Assembly (NCBI RefSeq): GCF_008693185.1
Contig: NZ_VXKN01000007.1
Span: 62,001 to 126,000, forward strand
Reading direction: 5' to 3'
Origin: Acinetobacter qingfengensis
GTDB taxonomy: Bacteria > Pseudomonadota > Gammaproteobacteria > Pseudomonadales > Moraxellaceae
Length of the DNA stretch: 64,000 nt
The notes below the pieces were generated by a model. That model saw nothing but the letters and a program-made list of their open reading frames with translations. It had not been told where the DNA came from and made no database searches. Position 1 is the stretch's first letter; each line of letters starts with the position of its first letter. A program made the translations under genes and the position numbers. Below are positions 12,104-22,583 of this stretch, in pieces.

Positions 12104-12727
12104 ATGATGCAGGAATTAGGCTTTAAGCTACAATTCAAGCAAGAAGATGTTGAGATTATCCGGACGCAAACACGTTACAAAGGCTTTGTCCAAGTAGAAG
12201 TTTTGAACTTAAAACATCGCTTATTTGCTTCAAAACAATTTGGTCCAGAAATTTCACGGGAAATCGTCCGCCGCCGACAAGCTGCGGGCGTTTTTGTTTA
12301 TGATCCCTATTTAGAAAAATTCCTGCTTATTGAGCAATTTCGTGCAGGAGCACTCAATGCTGGAGATACACCATGGCAACTGGAAATTATTGCTGGCTTG
12401 ATTGATGAAGGCGAAGATGGCATACAATGTGTGACGCGAGAAGCACTGGAAGAAGCAAACTGCCAGCTTCAGAATGTTCATTTTATTCAGCGTTACCATA
12501 CTTCCACAGGAGCCAGTAATGAAATCTTTTATTTTTATGCTGCAACAGCTGATCTAAGTCAAGCTGGCGGTATTCATGGTGAAGCTTCTGAAGGGGAAGA
12601 TATTCGTGTACACCTTTTCCGTTACACTGATATTGATGCATTACTTCAACATGACCTTATTCGTAATGCGGAACTTCTTGTTGCCATACAATGGTTCCAG
12701 TTATTTTTAGCAAAAAACAAAAAATAG
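12104..12727 (+). CDS. nudF: ADP-ribose pyrophosphatase, Nudix family
   Basis: A 207-residue Nudix hydrolase that splits ADP-ribose to AMP and ribose-5-phosphate. The Nudix box runs from Gly98 to Cys120, with G98, E104, R112-E113 and E116-E117 in the expected spacing, but the penultimate glycine is Asn119. The metal-binding glutamates are all present, so activity is expected. The N-terminal dimerisation part and the context with cpdA (9 bases downstream) match the E. coli nudF-cpdA pair. AAGGTGAT precedes the start; a second ATG follows immediately. Confidence 0.88.
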   Translation: MMQELGFKLQFKQEDVEIIRTQTRYKGFVQVEVLNLKHRLFASKQFGPEISREIVRRRQAAGVFVYDPYLEKFLLIEQFRAGALNAGDTPWQLEIIAGLIDEGEDGIQCVTREALEEANCQLQNVHFIQRYHTSTGASNEIFYFYAATADLSQAGGIHGEASEGEDIRVHLFRYTDIDALLQHDLIRNAELLVAIQWFQLFLAKNKK

Positions 12728-12736
12728 GATAAGAAG

Positions 12737-13561
12737 ATGGCAAAACATCTTTCAAAATCTCATACATCTCTTGCGCAACAACCAATTCGTATATTACAAA
12801 TCAGTGATGCGCATTTACTCAATGACAAACAGGGGATATTTATTGGTGTCAATCCGTATTTATCATTGCAACATGTCCTTCGAGATGCACAGCAATATGC
12901 ACCTTATGACTGCATTTTATCTACAGGTGATCTAACACAGGAACCTAGTCCGAGAAGTTATCAAATCTATCTGGACGAAGTTGCTCAATTCAATACACCA
13001 CATATCTTTATTCGGGGTAATCATGATGATAATCAGGCATTCCCGGAAACTTATGATACAGAAAATCCGGATATCCAAACCATCATTATTGATCACTGGT
13101 GTCTAATCCTGCTCAATAGTCAAACACTAGAAGGCAGTCATGGTTATTTAAAAGCCGAAACATTACATCAATTACAGGAAGTACTGACGCAATATCATGA
13201 ATACCACACCCTGATAGCAATGCATCATCATAGTCTTCCTGTAGGCTGCGCATGGCTGGATCAGCAAAATCTGCGTAATGCAGCAGAATTTTTACAATGT
13301 ATTCATGCCAATCCACAGATTAAAGCCGTGATTAATGGTCATGTACATCAGGCAACAGAGCAAACAATTTCAGGAGTTGCATTTATGTCCTGTCCCTCAA
13401 CCTGTGTACAGTTTAGCCCTCACAGTCAGGACTTTAGTCTAGATATTCAACCTCCTGGTTATCGCATTCTGGAGCTGTATTCTGACGGTAAAATTATTAC
13501 GAAAATCAATCGAATAAATAAAATTTTGGGGGAAATTGATCATCAATTGACGCATTACTAA
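12737..13561 (+). CDS. cpdA: 3',5'-cyclic-AMP phosphodiesterase
   Basis: CpdA (274 residues) hydrolyses cAMP and so tunes CRP-type regulation. The calcineurin-like metallophosphoesterase motifs are in order: D-x-H in QISDAHLL, GDLTQ, GNHDD, a histidine cluster (AMHHHSLPVG), and GHVHQ near the C-terminus. It is spaced 9 bases after nudF, and the pair is probably an operon. AGGATAAGAAG before the ATG is an adequate ribosome binding site. Confidence 0.9.
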   Translation: MAKHLSKSHTSLAQQPIRILQISDAHLLNDKQGIFIGVNPYLSLQHVLRDAQQYAPYDCILSTGDLTQEPSPRSYQIYLDEVAQFNTPHIFIRGNHDDNQAFPETYDTENPDIQTIIIDHWCLILLNSQTLEGSHGYLKAETLHQLQEVLTQYHEYHTLIAMHHHSLPVGCAWLDQQNLRNAAEFLQCIHANPQIKAVINGHVHQATEQTISGVAFMSCPSTCVQFSPHSQDFSLDIQPPGYRILELYSDGKIITKINRINKILGEIDHQLTHY

Positions 13562-13737
13562 ATCGAGATCAAAAATGCTTGCCACAATTGTTCACGATTT
13601 AACACTATCTTATTCAACCAAAAATATATATGATGTGCGACCCTAGGGGAAAACAGCATTGATTTTGACTTTAGATGTCTGTTTTTATCCTGAGTATTGC
13701 GTATAGATAAATACTTGTACGATGAGGAATGCCCTAT

Positions 13738-14262
13738 ATGGCGAATGACAATCAAACACAACTGGATGATGTAAAAGACGTTGCTGCCGACAAGCCAGTA
13801 AAACGCACACGCAAGCCTAAGGCAACCACGACAGAAATGGGAACCACCGCAAGCTTATTCGGTTTTGCACCTTATCTAGAAAAGAAAAATGAAGAATATA
13901 TGTCCGAAGGACAATTAGAACATTTTCGTAAAATTCTGGAAGCTTGGAAAACCGAACTAATGTCAGAAGTGGATCGTACATTAACGTCCATGCAGGATGA
14001 ATCCTCAGCCTTGCCTGATGTCAACGACCGTGCAACACAGGAAGAAGAATTTGCCATTGAACTCCGTACACGAGATCGTGAACGTAAACTCATTCGCAAA
14101 ATCGAACAATCACTACAAGCCATTAAAGATGAAGACTATGGCTACTGTGAAACCTGTGGTATCGAAATTGGTTTGCGCCGTCTGGAAGCCCGTCCAACTG
14201 CGACACTTTGTATTGACTGCAAGACGCTTGCAGAAATCAAAGAGAAACAAAATAACGGTTGA
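13738..14262 (+). CDS. dksA: RNA polymerase-binding transcription factor DksA
   Basis: DksA enters the RNA polymerase secondary channel and works with ppGpp. The coiled-coil tip motif LPDVNDRA has the two required aspartates, and the zinc finger is C-x2-C-x17-C-x2-C (CETCG...CIDC). The N-terminus carries about 25 extra basic and polar residues compared with the 151-residue E. coli protein. The start at 13738 is chosen because GAGGA (13724-13728) touches the ATG at 13729 but sits 9 bases before this one. gluQ follows, as in many gammaproteobacteria. Confidence 0.93.
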   Translation: MANDNQTQLDDVKDVAADKPVKRTRKPKATTTEMGTTASLFGFAPYLEKKNEEYMSEGQLEHFRKILEAWKTELMSEVDRTLTSMQDESSALPDVNDRATQEEEFAIELRTRDRERKLIRKIEQSLQAIKDEDYGYCETCGIEIGLRRLEARPTATLCIDCKTLAEIKEKQNNG

Positions 14263-14306
14263 TCATGAGCTGTTCACCTGATAGATATCAACAAAGCTCT
14301 TAGTCG

Positions 14307-15260
14307 ATGCTCATGTCAGAGATACAGCAAAAAACCGTTTTGGATACATCGTTACGAGAGAAGTCAGACTTCTCACCTGTGCGATGGCCAAATCATGCAT
14401 ACATTGGTCGGTTTGCGCCCTCGCCAACCGGCCCTTTGCATTTTGGTTCATTGATTACCGCAGTAGCCAGTTATTGCGAAGCCAAATCACAACATGGTAA
14501 GTGGCTGGTGCGTATTGAAGATACTGATATTCCGCGAATTTATCCAGGAAGTGAATCACATATTTTACGCTGTCTGGATACTTTTGCTTTTGAACCAGAT
14601 GCACCTATTATTTTTCAAAAAGATCATCTCGCTCGCTATGAAGCCGTCATTGATCAACTCAAACACTGCAATTTAGTCTATGCCTGCCAATGTACAAGAA
14701 AAATATTAGGTAGTAATGCGATTTATGCAGGAACTTGTCGTAATTTAAAGCTTGATTTTAAGCATCAAGCTATTCGTTTAAAAGTCACAGATCAACAAAT
14801 TTGCTTTGAAGATGCATTACAAGGCCAGCAATGCAGTAATTTACAGCAGGATTTGGGGGATTTTGTTTTAAAACGCCGTGATGGGATTATTAATTATCAA
14901 CTGGCTGTAGTTGTTGATGATCATTTACAAGGAGTCACGCACGTAGTTCGTGGAGCAGATTTACTGGATAATACTGTACGCCAGATCTGGCTTGGCCATT
15001 GTCTGGGCTATTCTCAAATACAATATATGCATTTACCTCTCGCCATGAATGCACAGGGACAAAAACTTTCCAAACAAAATCTGGCACAAGCACTGGATCT
15101 CTCTCAGGCACCGCAATTACTGGCACAAGCAGTCCTTGCACTGCACCAAGAGCCTATAGAGATTGATCAACCTGCAATCATGCTAAAACAGGCTGTTACA
15201 CAGTGGGATCGCTCTCGTATCCCACAACATCAAATCCACTTATCAGGAATTTATCAATAA
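14307..15260 (+). CDS. gluQ: Glutamyl-Q tRNA(Asp) synthetase
   Basis: GluQ-RS (317 residues) attaches glutamate to queuosine in the anticodon of tRNA-Asp. It resembles the catalytic half of GltX without an anticodon-binding domain: GRFAPSPTGPLHFGS contains the HIGH-type motif, and KLSKQN the KMSKS-type loop. Zinc ligands are likely in CQCTRK and YAGTCR. About 30 residues precede the conserved core, a little longer than usual, so the true start may be internal. It lies 44 bases after dksA. Confidence 0.92.
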   Translation: MLMSEIQQKTVLDTSLREKSDFSPVRWPNHAYIGRFAPSPTGPLHFGSLITAVASYCEAKSQHGKWLVRIEDTDIPRIYPGSESHILRCLDTFAFEPDAPIIFQKDHLARYEAVIDQLKHCNLVYACQCTRKILGSNAIYAGTCRNLKLDFKHQAIRLKVTDQQICFEDALQGQQCSNLQQDLGDFVLKRRDGIINYQLAVVVDDHLQGVTHVVRGADLLDNTVRQIWLGHCLGYSQIQYMHLPLAMNAQGQKLSKQNLAQALDLSQAPQLLAQAVLALHQEPIEIDQPAIMLKQAVTQWDRSRIPQHQIHLSGIYQ

Positions 15261-15282
15261 ACTCAGAACATCTGCTTCTGAC

Positions 15283-16056
15283 TTATTCGTCCTGAATCTT
15301 ACCTTGAACTTGTTCTTGTACTTTATCCACGCTGGTATGACGCACATCCATACCCTTAACCATGTAAATGATTTGCTCACTAATATTACGCGCATGATCG
15401 CCGATACGCTCCAGTGATCGCAACACCCACATTACATTCATAACACGGCTGATATGACGTGGATCTTCAATCATATAAGTCATCAAGGTTCGCATGGCTG
15501 AAGAATATTCACGATCGATATCGGCATCCGCACGCATCACATGCACTGCCTGTTCAGCATCAAGACGTGCAAAAGCATCCAACGCCTCACGCATCATAAT
15601 ACGCACCTGACTACCAATATGACGCGTTTCCATATAACCACGTGGAGATTCACCTTCTTCACATAAATTTTGTGCAATTCTGGCAATCTTGGCAGCTTCA
15701 TCACCAATACGCTCTAAATCGGTATTGGCTTTACTCATGGCGATCACCATTCGCAAATCGCTGGCTGCCGGCTGCCGGCGAGCCAAAATTAGTGTCAAAG
15801 CTTCATCAATCTCACGTTCCAGTTGATTGACAGCATCATCTTCCATTTGCACTTTTAATGCCATATCCAGATCAGTGTCCAGTAAAGCATGAATTGCATT
15901 TGCCACTTGCTGCTCAACCAATCCACCCATCAACATAAATTTATTATTGACGTCCTGAAGATTTTCATTAAATTGAGAAGAGATATGATGGTTAAACACG
16001 GGGGTATTCGACTCCAAGATCGGCGCTCCTAAAAAGTGAAACTTTTTAGAACACAT
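15283..16056 (-). CDS. phoU: Phosphate signalling protein PhoU
   Basis: PhoU links the Pst transporter to the PhoR/PhoB system and represses the phosphate regulon when phosphate is plentiful. The protein shows two PhoU helical-bundle repeats with metal-binding motifs (EREIDEALTLILARRQPAASDLR, ERIGDEAAKIA, ERIGDHARNISEQI). The first roughly 19 residues (MCSKKFHFLGAPILES) are atypical; a GTG at 15999, starting VFNHHISSQF, with GGAG upstream, is a plausible alternative start. It is a single gene here, not next to pst genes. Confidence 0.93.
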   Translation of the reverse strand: MCSKKFHFLGAPILESNTPVFNHHISSQFNENLQDVNNKFMLMGGLVEQQVANAIHALLDTDLDMALKVQMEDDAVNQLEREIDEALTLILARRQPAASDLRMVIAMSKANTDLERIGDEAAKIARIAQNLCEEGESPRGYMETRHIGSQVRIMMREALDAFARLDAEQAVHVMRADADIDREYSSAMRTLMTYMIEDPRHISRVMNVMWVLRSLERIGDHARNISEQIIYMVKGMDVRHTSVDKVQEQVQGKIQDE

Positions 16057-16141
16057 TACAAATGATTTTAATGAAACTTAAATGACGGTTTAATGACAAA
16101 ATGATGTCAATAGCAGAGAAGTTTTCATTCAAGAATCACGT

Positions 16142-17485
16142 CTATTCTAACCATGCATTAAATGCTTTAAGGTCGGCTTCTGTTAGTTGACCACTGCTTG
16201 CACGTAATTGTAATACATTTAGCAAATAATCGTATTGTGCATTGACGTAATCCTGAGTTGCTGAAAAAGCATTACGCTGTGCCAGTAAAACATCCACCAT
16301 AGTTTTTAGCCCTTCTTGATAACTTGCCTGCGATGCATCTGCTACCAATTGTGCCGATTCCTGAGCAGCCTTATAGGCATTTAATTGCCGAGAGGCGGTA
16401 ACCACCTGTAAAAAATTTCGTTTTACTTCAGTTTGAATTTGGTTTTGACTCTGAGCAATATCAACTCGTGCAGCTTCTGCGCTGATTTGAGATTTTTTTA
16501 GTGTTGCTTGTCGTGTACCCAAAAAAGGCGTCCAATTTAATTCTACACCGACTTTATCCACACGACCATTCTGGCTCAAAATGTTTTCAGGAGATTGTTT
16601 GTTCCAGCCACTGCTGGCAACCATTTCAACCTGAGGGTATGCATCCGCTTGATCAACTTTGACCTGCTGTAATGCAACCTGATACGCAAGACGTGTTTGA
16701 TTTAATTCCAAATTATTACGTAAAGCCATATTCTGCCAGTCCTCTATTTGATTAGGAATAGGCAACTGATACTGAAAGCTCGAACTCAACTGTGACAAAT
16801 CATCATATATTTTCCCTGTATAATGTTGTAACTGTTCAAGTGCCAGTTGTGATTGAACTTCACCTGAAGTCCGTTTTGCCACAGCACTTTGATACTGAGC
16901 ATTAGCTTCACTCACATCGATTCGGGCAATCAGACCTTCTTTATATTTGGCCTGCATCATTTGTAATTGTTTAAATAATGCCTGTTCCTCTTGTCGATAT
17001 ACAGCTAACAATTGTTGCTGACGTAAAACATCAAAATAAGCTGTGGCAACATTAAGCATCAATTGTTGTTGTTGATACTGTAATTTTAACTCTGCCAAAT
17101 CGGTAGAAATTTTGACCTGTTTATACTTTTGCCACACATCGAGACGGAAAATGGGCTGCCGAATACTGGCAGAAACTTGACGGGTTGTCACATCAGAATT
17201 CACCAAATGGTAGCGTTGTCCGTTAATTTCAAAACTTTGTGCACTATTTTCGTTTTGATATTGCTTATCTATAGACGCATTTACACTCACAGTAGGTAAT
17301 ACTGCTGCCTGAGCAATACCCAGATTTTGTTGCTCCACACGATACCTTAATTGATTAGCCTGCCATGATGCATCATAGGCCAGAGCACGTTGATACGCCT
17401 CTATTAAATCCATGGCCTGTAAATGACCCAAAGGTAAATAACAAATTAAGCCAAGCCAGCAAAATTTCCGCATTGTTCTATTCAA
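16142..17485 (-). CDS. tolC: TolC-family outer membrane efflux protein
   Basis: This outer membrane factor of 447 residues forms the exit duct of tripartite efflux pumps and type I secretion. It has a signal peptide (MRKFCWLGLICYLPLGHLQA, cut before MDLIEAYQ) and two outer-membrane-efflux-protein repeats. Each repeat has long coiled coils, with family signatures such as DLIEAYQRALAYDASWQA, EANAQYQSA and GLKTMVDVLLAQRNAFSA. It is monocistronic, with no pump genes beside it, as is usual for a general TolC. It is divergent from the next gene. Confidence 0.88.
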   Translation of the reverse strand: MNRTMRKFCWLGLICYLPLGHLQAMDLIEAYQRALAYDASWQANQLRYRVEQQNLGIAQAAVLPTVSVNASIDKQYQNENSAQSFEINGQRYHLVNSDVTTRQVSASIRQPIFRLDVWQKYKQVKISTDLAELKLQYQQQQLMLNVATAYFDVLRQQQLLAVYRQEEQALFKQLQMMQAKYKEGLIARIDVSEANAQYQSAVAKRTSGEVQSQLALEQLQHYTGKIYDDLSQLSSSFQYQLPIPNQIEDWQNMALRNNLELNQTRLAYQVALQQVKVDQADAYPQVEMVASSGWNKQSPENILSQNGRVDKVGVELNWTPFLGTRQATLKKSQISAEAARVDIAQSQNQIQTEVKRNFLQVVTASRQLNAYKAAQESAQLVADASQASYQEGLKTMVDVLLAQRNAFSATQDYVNAQYDYLLNVLQLRASSGQLTEADLKAFNAWLE

Positions 17486-17633
17486 TTTTCGTGATTTCGC
17501 TCAAGCCTAACAATTTTTAAGTGAAATACAAGTATCTTTTTAATGTTAATAACTGAAAGCCAATATAAATTTCCATCAAAACCATTTTCGTATATGCTGT
17601 CATAAATAGCTAAAAAATGGATAAACAAACTCA

Positions 17634-18734
17634 ATGAAAATATTTTATAAAATTAGCCAGCTAATGTTATGCATGGGATTAGCCAGCACAAATACATTTG
17701 CTCAGGATGATGCAACTGTTCATCAAGTAGATGCAACACAACCAACCGGAACTTTACTGGATGTAATTCCCGAAACCATTGATCGCTTGCCAACCGTATT
17801 ACCCGAACAATCAGATCAACGTATTGTGCCACAAACCCAACAAACCAAGGACAATAGTTGGGTTGATCAAAAACAATATAAATTTACCAATAAATTACAG
17901 CAATATGCTCATAAAATTGATAACTGGTTTGGTGAAACAGATCCGAATGATCCAGCTTCTGCCAATTTACGAATCATGATGGACACACGCTGGAACCGTT
18001 ATGATGATTTTTCAGTAAAACCTCGTATTCGTGGGCGTATCAAACTACCAACATTAGAAAATCGTTTTAGTGTGGTCTTTGGTGATGACTCACTAGACAA
18101 CGAAATTCGAGGTAATGTCGGAATTGATAATGAAAATCCGCAAGGTAATCCCGATAAAACTCTGGATCGTCGCCAGACACGAGATGATAATGCTTCGATT
18201 GCCTTACGCTGGTCACGACTTTCAAAATCATTGGGAATTGATACTGATGCCGATCTGGGGGTTCGTTCAGGAGATGATGTTTACCTTCGCTTAAAAGCAC
18301 AAAAAGACTGGGAATTGAACAATCACTTTAGCACACATGCCGAACAAATTTATCGTTATGGACTAGACAGTAAACACTATCTCAGAACAAATCTGGAATT
18401 ACGTCATGCTCGTCCAAATGAAGCCTTTTTATCAGATCAACTGAGTTTTACTTATACTGATGATAGCGATGAATCAAACTTCATTTGGGAAAACCGAATC
18501 TTCCGGCAACATCAATTTTTTCATAATAACTGGTTTAACTACGGTATTTATACTACTGGTAATCTGGATGATGGCGGCTCTAAATTTAACAGTTATGGTC
18601 CATTTGTATCATGGCGCCAACCGGTCTGGCGAGAATGGTTTTTTGTGCAAAGCGAATTAAATTATTACAATAATAAAGATCTTGACCGCAGTCATTATCT
18701 CAGTGCGTTATTACGCCTGGAAGCGTGGTTTTAA
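17634..18734 (+). CDS. Predicted outer membrane beta-barrel protein of unknown function
   Basis: The 366-residue protein starts with a signal peptide (cleavage likely after TNTFA, before QDDATVHQ). A polar linker follows, and from about residue 120 the sequence alternates polar and aromatic residues in a beta-barrel-like pattern, ending in Phe (LLRLEAWF), the usual outer-membrane insertion signal. Repeated charged DD and RxR patterns suggest a barrel of about 8-12 strands. I recognise no family. It is divergent from the TolC-family gene, so the two may share a promoter region. Confidence 0.7.
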   Translation: MKIFYKISQLMLCMGLASTNTFAQDDATVHQVDATQPTGTLLDVIPETIDRLPTVLPEQSDQRIVPQTQQTKDNSWVDQKQYKFTNKLQQYAHKIDNWFGETDPNDPASANLRIMMDTRWNRYDDFSVKPRIRGRIKLPTLENRFSVVFGDDSLDNEIRGNVGIDNENPQGNPDKTLDRRQTRDDNASIALRWSRLSKSLGIDTDADLGVRSGDDVYLRLKAQKDWELNNHFSTHAEQIYRYGLDSKHYLRTNLELRHARPNEAFLSDQLSFTYTDDSDESNFIWENRIFRQHQFFHNNWFNYGIYTTGNLDDGGSKFNSYGPFVSWRQPVWREWFFVQSELNYYNNKDLDRSHYLSALLRLEAWF

Positions 18735-18757
18735 TATATTATTCTAAATAAGAATTT

Positions 18758-18784
18758 GGGCATTTCAGTAATGCTGAAATGCCC
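18758..18784. terminator. Bidirectional stem-loop between convergent genes
   Basis: GGGCATTTCAG and CTGAAATGCCC form a perfect 11-bp stem with a 5-base loop, midway between two convergent genes. U-runs are weak on both sides, but position and stability support a shared terminator. Confidence 0.6.
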
Positions 18785-18822
18785 AGTTGATGCTGAAATT
18801 CAATAACAACTAAGCCCAACAA

Positions 18823-20052
18823 TTAAAATTTTCCTAATGTAAGACGTTGCTGCATGGTATGTTTCAATACTATGCGTGGATACACAAACCATAGACCAAT
18901 CAAAATCATACAGGTCCATACAAATGTTGAGATGTGAAAATAGATATAAAGAAACCTGACCAACTCTATAATAAAGAAAAAACTAAACATGAGTAACATA
19001 GAGACTGCTGAAGCTACTGTTCCTTTACCGATACTCGAAGACATCAGCGCAAAACGATAAAGTACAGAAAAACTAATTCCTTCACCAAAGCTAATCAAAG
19101 TCATGCCGATTAACAAACACGGGACCAGATAACTGCTCCAGATTATTCCTAGCAGTAAAATGAATGTGCCCAAAAGCATAATTGGTAATCCAACTAAGGC
19201 GGTTTTTCCCAAAGCAAACCGATCAATAATCTTGATTAAAACAAGGTTACCAGCAATCAAAGCAAAAAATATCGGTAGTTGTGCTAATCCATATTGAACA
19301 CTCGTAAAACCCAGCTTTTCTACCAACATAACTGGTGATAACGCAATCCATAGCATCAATGGCATAGTAACCATTGGTAAAGCAAGACTCAAACCAAGAA
19401 ATTTGGCATTAGTGTATATCGTCTTAAAATCTCTAAACAAATAAATAAAGGGTTGCTGAATCGGTTTTTGCAATGGCTCAGGCATTTTTCTTTTTAATGC
19501 AAACCAACTTAAAAAAGATAATCCAGCAATTGCAACAAAACCCCAATGCCAAGATACAGCATCAATTAAAAACGCTCCAAGTAGTGGTCCAAGTAACGGT
19601 GCCAAAAGAGAAATGTTCGCCATCAATGCCATTACCTTGATCGCATCACGTTCTGCAAAACTTTCCTGAATGGCGGCATAACCTACTGCACTAATAACTG
19701 ATAAACCAAATCCTTGTAAGAAACGCAAAACCAAAAACTGGTATATGTTGTGCGTCAACAAAATCAATAAACAGCACAAAGTAAAAAACATTACTCCAGC
19801 CAGCAAGATTTTTTTACGTCCCAAACGATCAGATAAAGGTCCCAATAACCATGCAATACAGGCACCGCCTAATAAATAGAAAGACATGGAGGAAGGTGCC
19901 CAATTGGCACTTACACCAAAATCCTGAGTAATGGATAACATGGCAGGCTGAATTAAATCGTTACCAATATAGACAGCAAACTCAAAAACCACCAATGCCA
20001 GTGGAAATAATAATGTTGAACGAGTTAATCGTTGCGTATGAATCGGTTGCAT
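18823..20052 (-). CDS. MFS multidrug transporter, MdfA-like
   Basis: A 409-residue inner-membrane antiporter of the DHA1 type with 12 predicted helices. The N-terminal helix contains acidic residues (VVFEFAVYIGNDLIQPAM) in the position of the MdfA substrate-binding Glu, and loop 2-3 has the MFS motif GPLSDRLGRKK. Similarity to MdfA is apparent across the N-terminal half. Proton-driven export of cationic or neutral drugs is the family role; substrates cannot be predicted. It is a single gene. Confidence 0.8.
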   Translation of the reverse strand: MQPIHTQRLTRSTLLFPLALVVFEFAVYIGNDLIQPAMLSITQDFGVSANWAPSSMSFYLLGGACIAWLLGPLSDRLGRKKILLAGVMFFTLCCLLILLTHNIYQFLVLRFLQGFGLSVISAVGYAAIQESFAERDAIKVMALMANISLLAPLLGPLLGAFLIDAVSWHWGFVAIAGLSFLSWFALKRKMPEPLQKPIQQPFIYLFRDFKTIYTNAKFLGLSLALPMVTMPLMLWIALSPVMLVEKLGFTSVQYGLAQLPIFFALIAGNLVLIKIIDRFALGKTALVGLPIMLLGTFILLLGIIWSSYLVPCLLIGMTLISFGEGISFSVLYRFALMSSSIGKGTVASAVSMLLMFSFFFIIELVRFLYIYFHISTFVWTCMILIGLWFVYPRIVLKHTMQQRLTLGKF

Positions 20053-20450
20053 GAATTCTCAAACTGTAAAATAAATGCTACGCCAGCAGCATAGTCATAT
20101 TTTTTGCAACAAATATGACTATTCCCAGCATAACACTGTGTCATCAATTAATAAGCTTTGAAAATTTACCCGGAAATGGGTAGAACAAACACCGTATTCA
20201 CAAGATGCTTTAATAGAATCATCATAAAAGAGATAATGAGATCAAAATTAGATACGCCAAAAGCGTTTCAAAAATGTTAGCAGCTTTATTTGGAAATGCA
20301 AGATTTTGTGCTAAAAAAACATACCATCACAGCATCAACTTCTGATTCAATTCATTGCGCTACCGTTATTTCCCATTTTTCAGGGAAAATAACGGATTTC
20401 GCAAAAATTTTAAATATGCTGTATTGATGAGTAATTCAACGAACAAGCTT
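20053..20450. other. Intergenic region between the MFS gene and htpG, with one stem-loop
   Basis: There is no credible gene. At 20363-20395, CCGTTATTTCCC pairs with GGGAAAATAACGG (one bulged base), making a strong hairpin about 55 bases beyond the htpG stop on the - strand. It has no U-run on either side; it may be an htpG 3'-end structure. A 14-codon ATG frame at 20237-20281 has no family resemblance and is not called. Confidence 0.45.
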
Positions 20451-22388
20451 TTATTTTAATAGTAAGCTATTAATCCGTTTTACATAAGCAGCTGGATCAT
20501 CTGGTAAGCCGCCTTCAGCAATAACCGCCTGATCAAAAATCACATTGGCAAGATCATCAAACTGACCACTTGCTTCAAGCTTTTTCACCAGTGGATGCTC
20601 AGGATTAATTTCCAGAATTGGTTTACTTTCTGGTACAGGTTGTCCAGCTTGTTTTAACATACGAATCAATTGCGGTGATAATTCGCCTTCACTAGTCACT
20701 AGACAAGCCGGAGAATCAACCAGACGAGTTGTTACACGCACTTCTTTAGTTTTATCTTTAAGTGAATCAGAAAGTTTTTCCACTACCGGTTTAAAAGCTT
20801 CTGCCGCTTGCTCCAGCGCTTTTTTCTCTTCTGCATCCTGAAGGTCGCCTAAATCCACTGCACCTTTAGCAATGCTTTGCATTGGTGTGCCATCAAATTC
20901 ATTCACAAAATTCATGGCCCATTCATCTACACGATCAGCCATCAATAAGACTTCAATACCTTTTTTCCTAAAGACTTCAAGTTGTGGCGAATTTTTAGCA
21001 GCATTTAAACTGTCAGCGGTCACATAATAAATGGCTTTTTGTCCTTCTTTCATGCGGGCTTTATAATCCGTTAAAGAAGTATTCACCTCATCATGAGTTG
21101 ATGTGGCAAAACGCAATAATTTTAAAATTCGCTCACGATTACCAAAATCTTCACCTAAACCTTCTTTTAATACTGAACCAAATTCAGCATAGAATTTTTT
21201 GAATTTTTCCTGATCAGCTTGATCTTCAGATTTTGCCAAACCGTCTAGTAAAGTGAGGATACGGCGAGTATTCCCTTCACGAATAATTTTGACATCACGA
21301 CTTTCTTGCAATAATTCCCGGCTAACGTTCAGTGGCAAATCAGCACTGTCTACAACACCTTGCACAAAACGCAAATAATTTGGCATTAAATTATCTGCAT
21401 CATCCATGATGAATACACGTTTCACATAAAGTTTAATGCCTGCTTTTGCTTCACGAGTAAATAAATCATGTGGTGCTTTGCTTGGAATGTAAAGTAATTG
21501 GGTATATTCGGTATTGCCTTCCACACGATTATGTGACCATGCCAATGGCGGTTCAAAATCATGGCTTAAATTCTTATAAAACTCGATGTATTGCTCATCA
21601 CTAATTTCATTTTTGTTACGCGTCCATAATGCACTGGCGGAATTAATCGTTTCCCATTCATCCGTTTTTACATATTGACCACCTTTAGGTTCTTCACCTT
21701 CAGCAACTTCTTCTTCCTGCCAAACTTCTTTTTGAATTTGGATTGGCAAGCTAATGTGATCAGAGTATTTATTGACAATTTGCTTAACTTTATAGCTTTC
21801 CAGATAATCCAGCGCATCATCACGTAAATGTAAAATAATGTCCGTACCACGACTGACTTTATTGATTTGTTCGACTTCAAAGTCGCCTGTACCACCACTG
21901 ATCCAACGCACACCTTCTACAGCATCCAAGCCTGCACGGCGAGATTCTACGGTAATTTTATCTGCAACAATAAAGCCGGAATAAAAACCTACCCCAAATT
22001 GACCAATTAATTGTGCATCTGATTTTTGATCACCTGTTAATTTAGACATAAAATCTTTGGTACCAGATTTGGCAATGGTTCCCAAATTATCTATGGCTTC
22101 CTGCTGACTTAATCCAATACCATTATCAGAAATAGTAAGCGTTTTTTGGTCTTTATCCAAAATGATTCGCACATGTAAATCCGGATCATTTTCATAATAT
22201 TCAGGATGATTAATCCCTTCAAAACGTAGTTTGTCACAGGCATCTGATGCGTTAGAAATCAATTCCCGCAAGAAAATTTCTGGATTCGAATATAAAGAGT
22301 GGGTAACTAAATGCAAGAGCTGGGCAACTTCTGCCTGAAAGCTATGTTTTTGCAATTCAGGGGTTTGCGTAGTATTTTGTTCGCTCAT
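20451..22388 (-). CDS. htpG: Molecular chaperone HtpG (Hsp90)
   Basis: HtpG (645 residues) is the bacterial Hsp90, a cytosolic ATP-dependent dimeric chaperone. The GHKL ATPase motifs are clear: [35 protein letters not shown] and the downstream GTDI. The middle domain includes [14 protein letters not shown], and the C-terminal dimerisation domain follows at full length. AAGGAG precedes the ATG. A sigma-32-like promoter candidate lies upstream. Confidence 0.97.
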   Translation of the reverse strand: MSEQNTTQTPELQKHSFQAEVAQLLHLVTHSLYSNPEIFLRELISNASDACDKLRFEGINHPEYYENDPDLHVRIILDKDQKTLTISDNGIGLSQQEAIDNLGTIAKSGTKDFMSKLTGDQKSDAQLIGQFGVGFYSGFIVADKITVESRRAGLDAVEGVRWISGGTGDFEVEQINKVSRGTDIILHLRDDALDYLESYKVKQIVNKYSDHISLPIQIQKEVWQEEEVAEGEEPKGGQYVKTDEWETINSASALWTRNKNEISDEQYIEFYKNLSHDFEPPLAWSHNRVEGNTEYTQLLYIPSKAPHDLFTREAKAGIKLYVKRVFIMDDADNLMPNYLRFVQGVVDSADLPLNVSRELLQESRDVKIIREGNTRRILTLLDGLAKSEDQADQEKFKKFYAEFGSVLKEGLGEDFGNRERILKLLRFATSTHDEVNTSLTDYKARMKEGQKAIYYVTADSLNAAKNSPQLEVFRKKGIEVLLMADRVDEWAMNFVNEFDGTPMQSIAKGAVDLGDLQDAEEKKALEQAAEAFKPVVEKLSDSLKDKTKEVRVTTRLVDSPACLVTSEGELSPQLIRMLKQAGQPVPESKPILEINPEHPLVKKLEASGQFDDLANVIFDQAVIAEGGLPDDPAAYVKRINSLLLK

Positions 22389-22437
22389 TGAGGACTCCTT
22401 ATTTTATGTATACAACAATATTTTCAAGACTATTCAT

Positions 22438-22465
22438 CAATGGCGATTCGTGATTATTTTTCAAT
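22438..22465 (-). promoter_or_regulatory. Candidate sigma-32 (heat-shock) promoter of htpG
   Basis: On the - strand, ATTGAAA (22459-22465) is followed after 13 bases by CGCCATTG (22438-22445), against consensus CTTGAAA and CCCCATNT. Spacing fits the family. Transcription would start about 35-45 bases before the htpG ATG. A second CTTGAAA lies closer to the gene but leaves too little room for a leader. Confidence 0.35.
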
Positions 22466-22583
22466 ATCAAATCATAAAATTTTTCTACTCACTTGTTGCG
22501 AAAATATGAAACATCATCATCTATGCCACGCCTACACATTCGTGTTCACAATTCAGAAAATAAAGTTTAAAGCGCATTTATCT

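Noticed and set aside
20237..20281. Possible remnant of a regulator gene near the MFS exporter
   Set aside because: The 14-codon frame has no recognisable motif and no continuation in another frame that I can defend.
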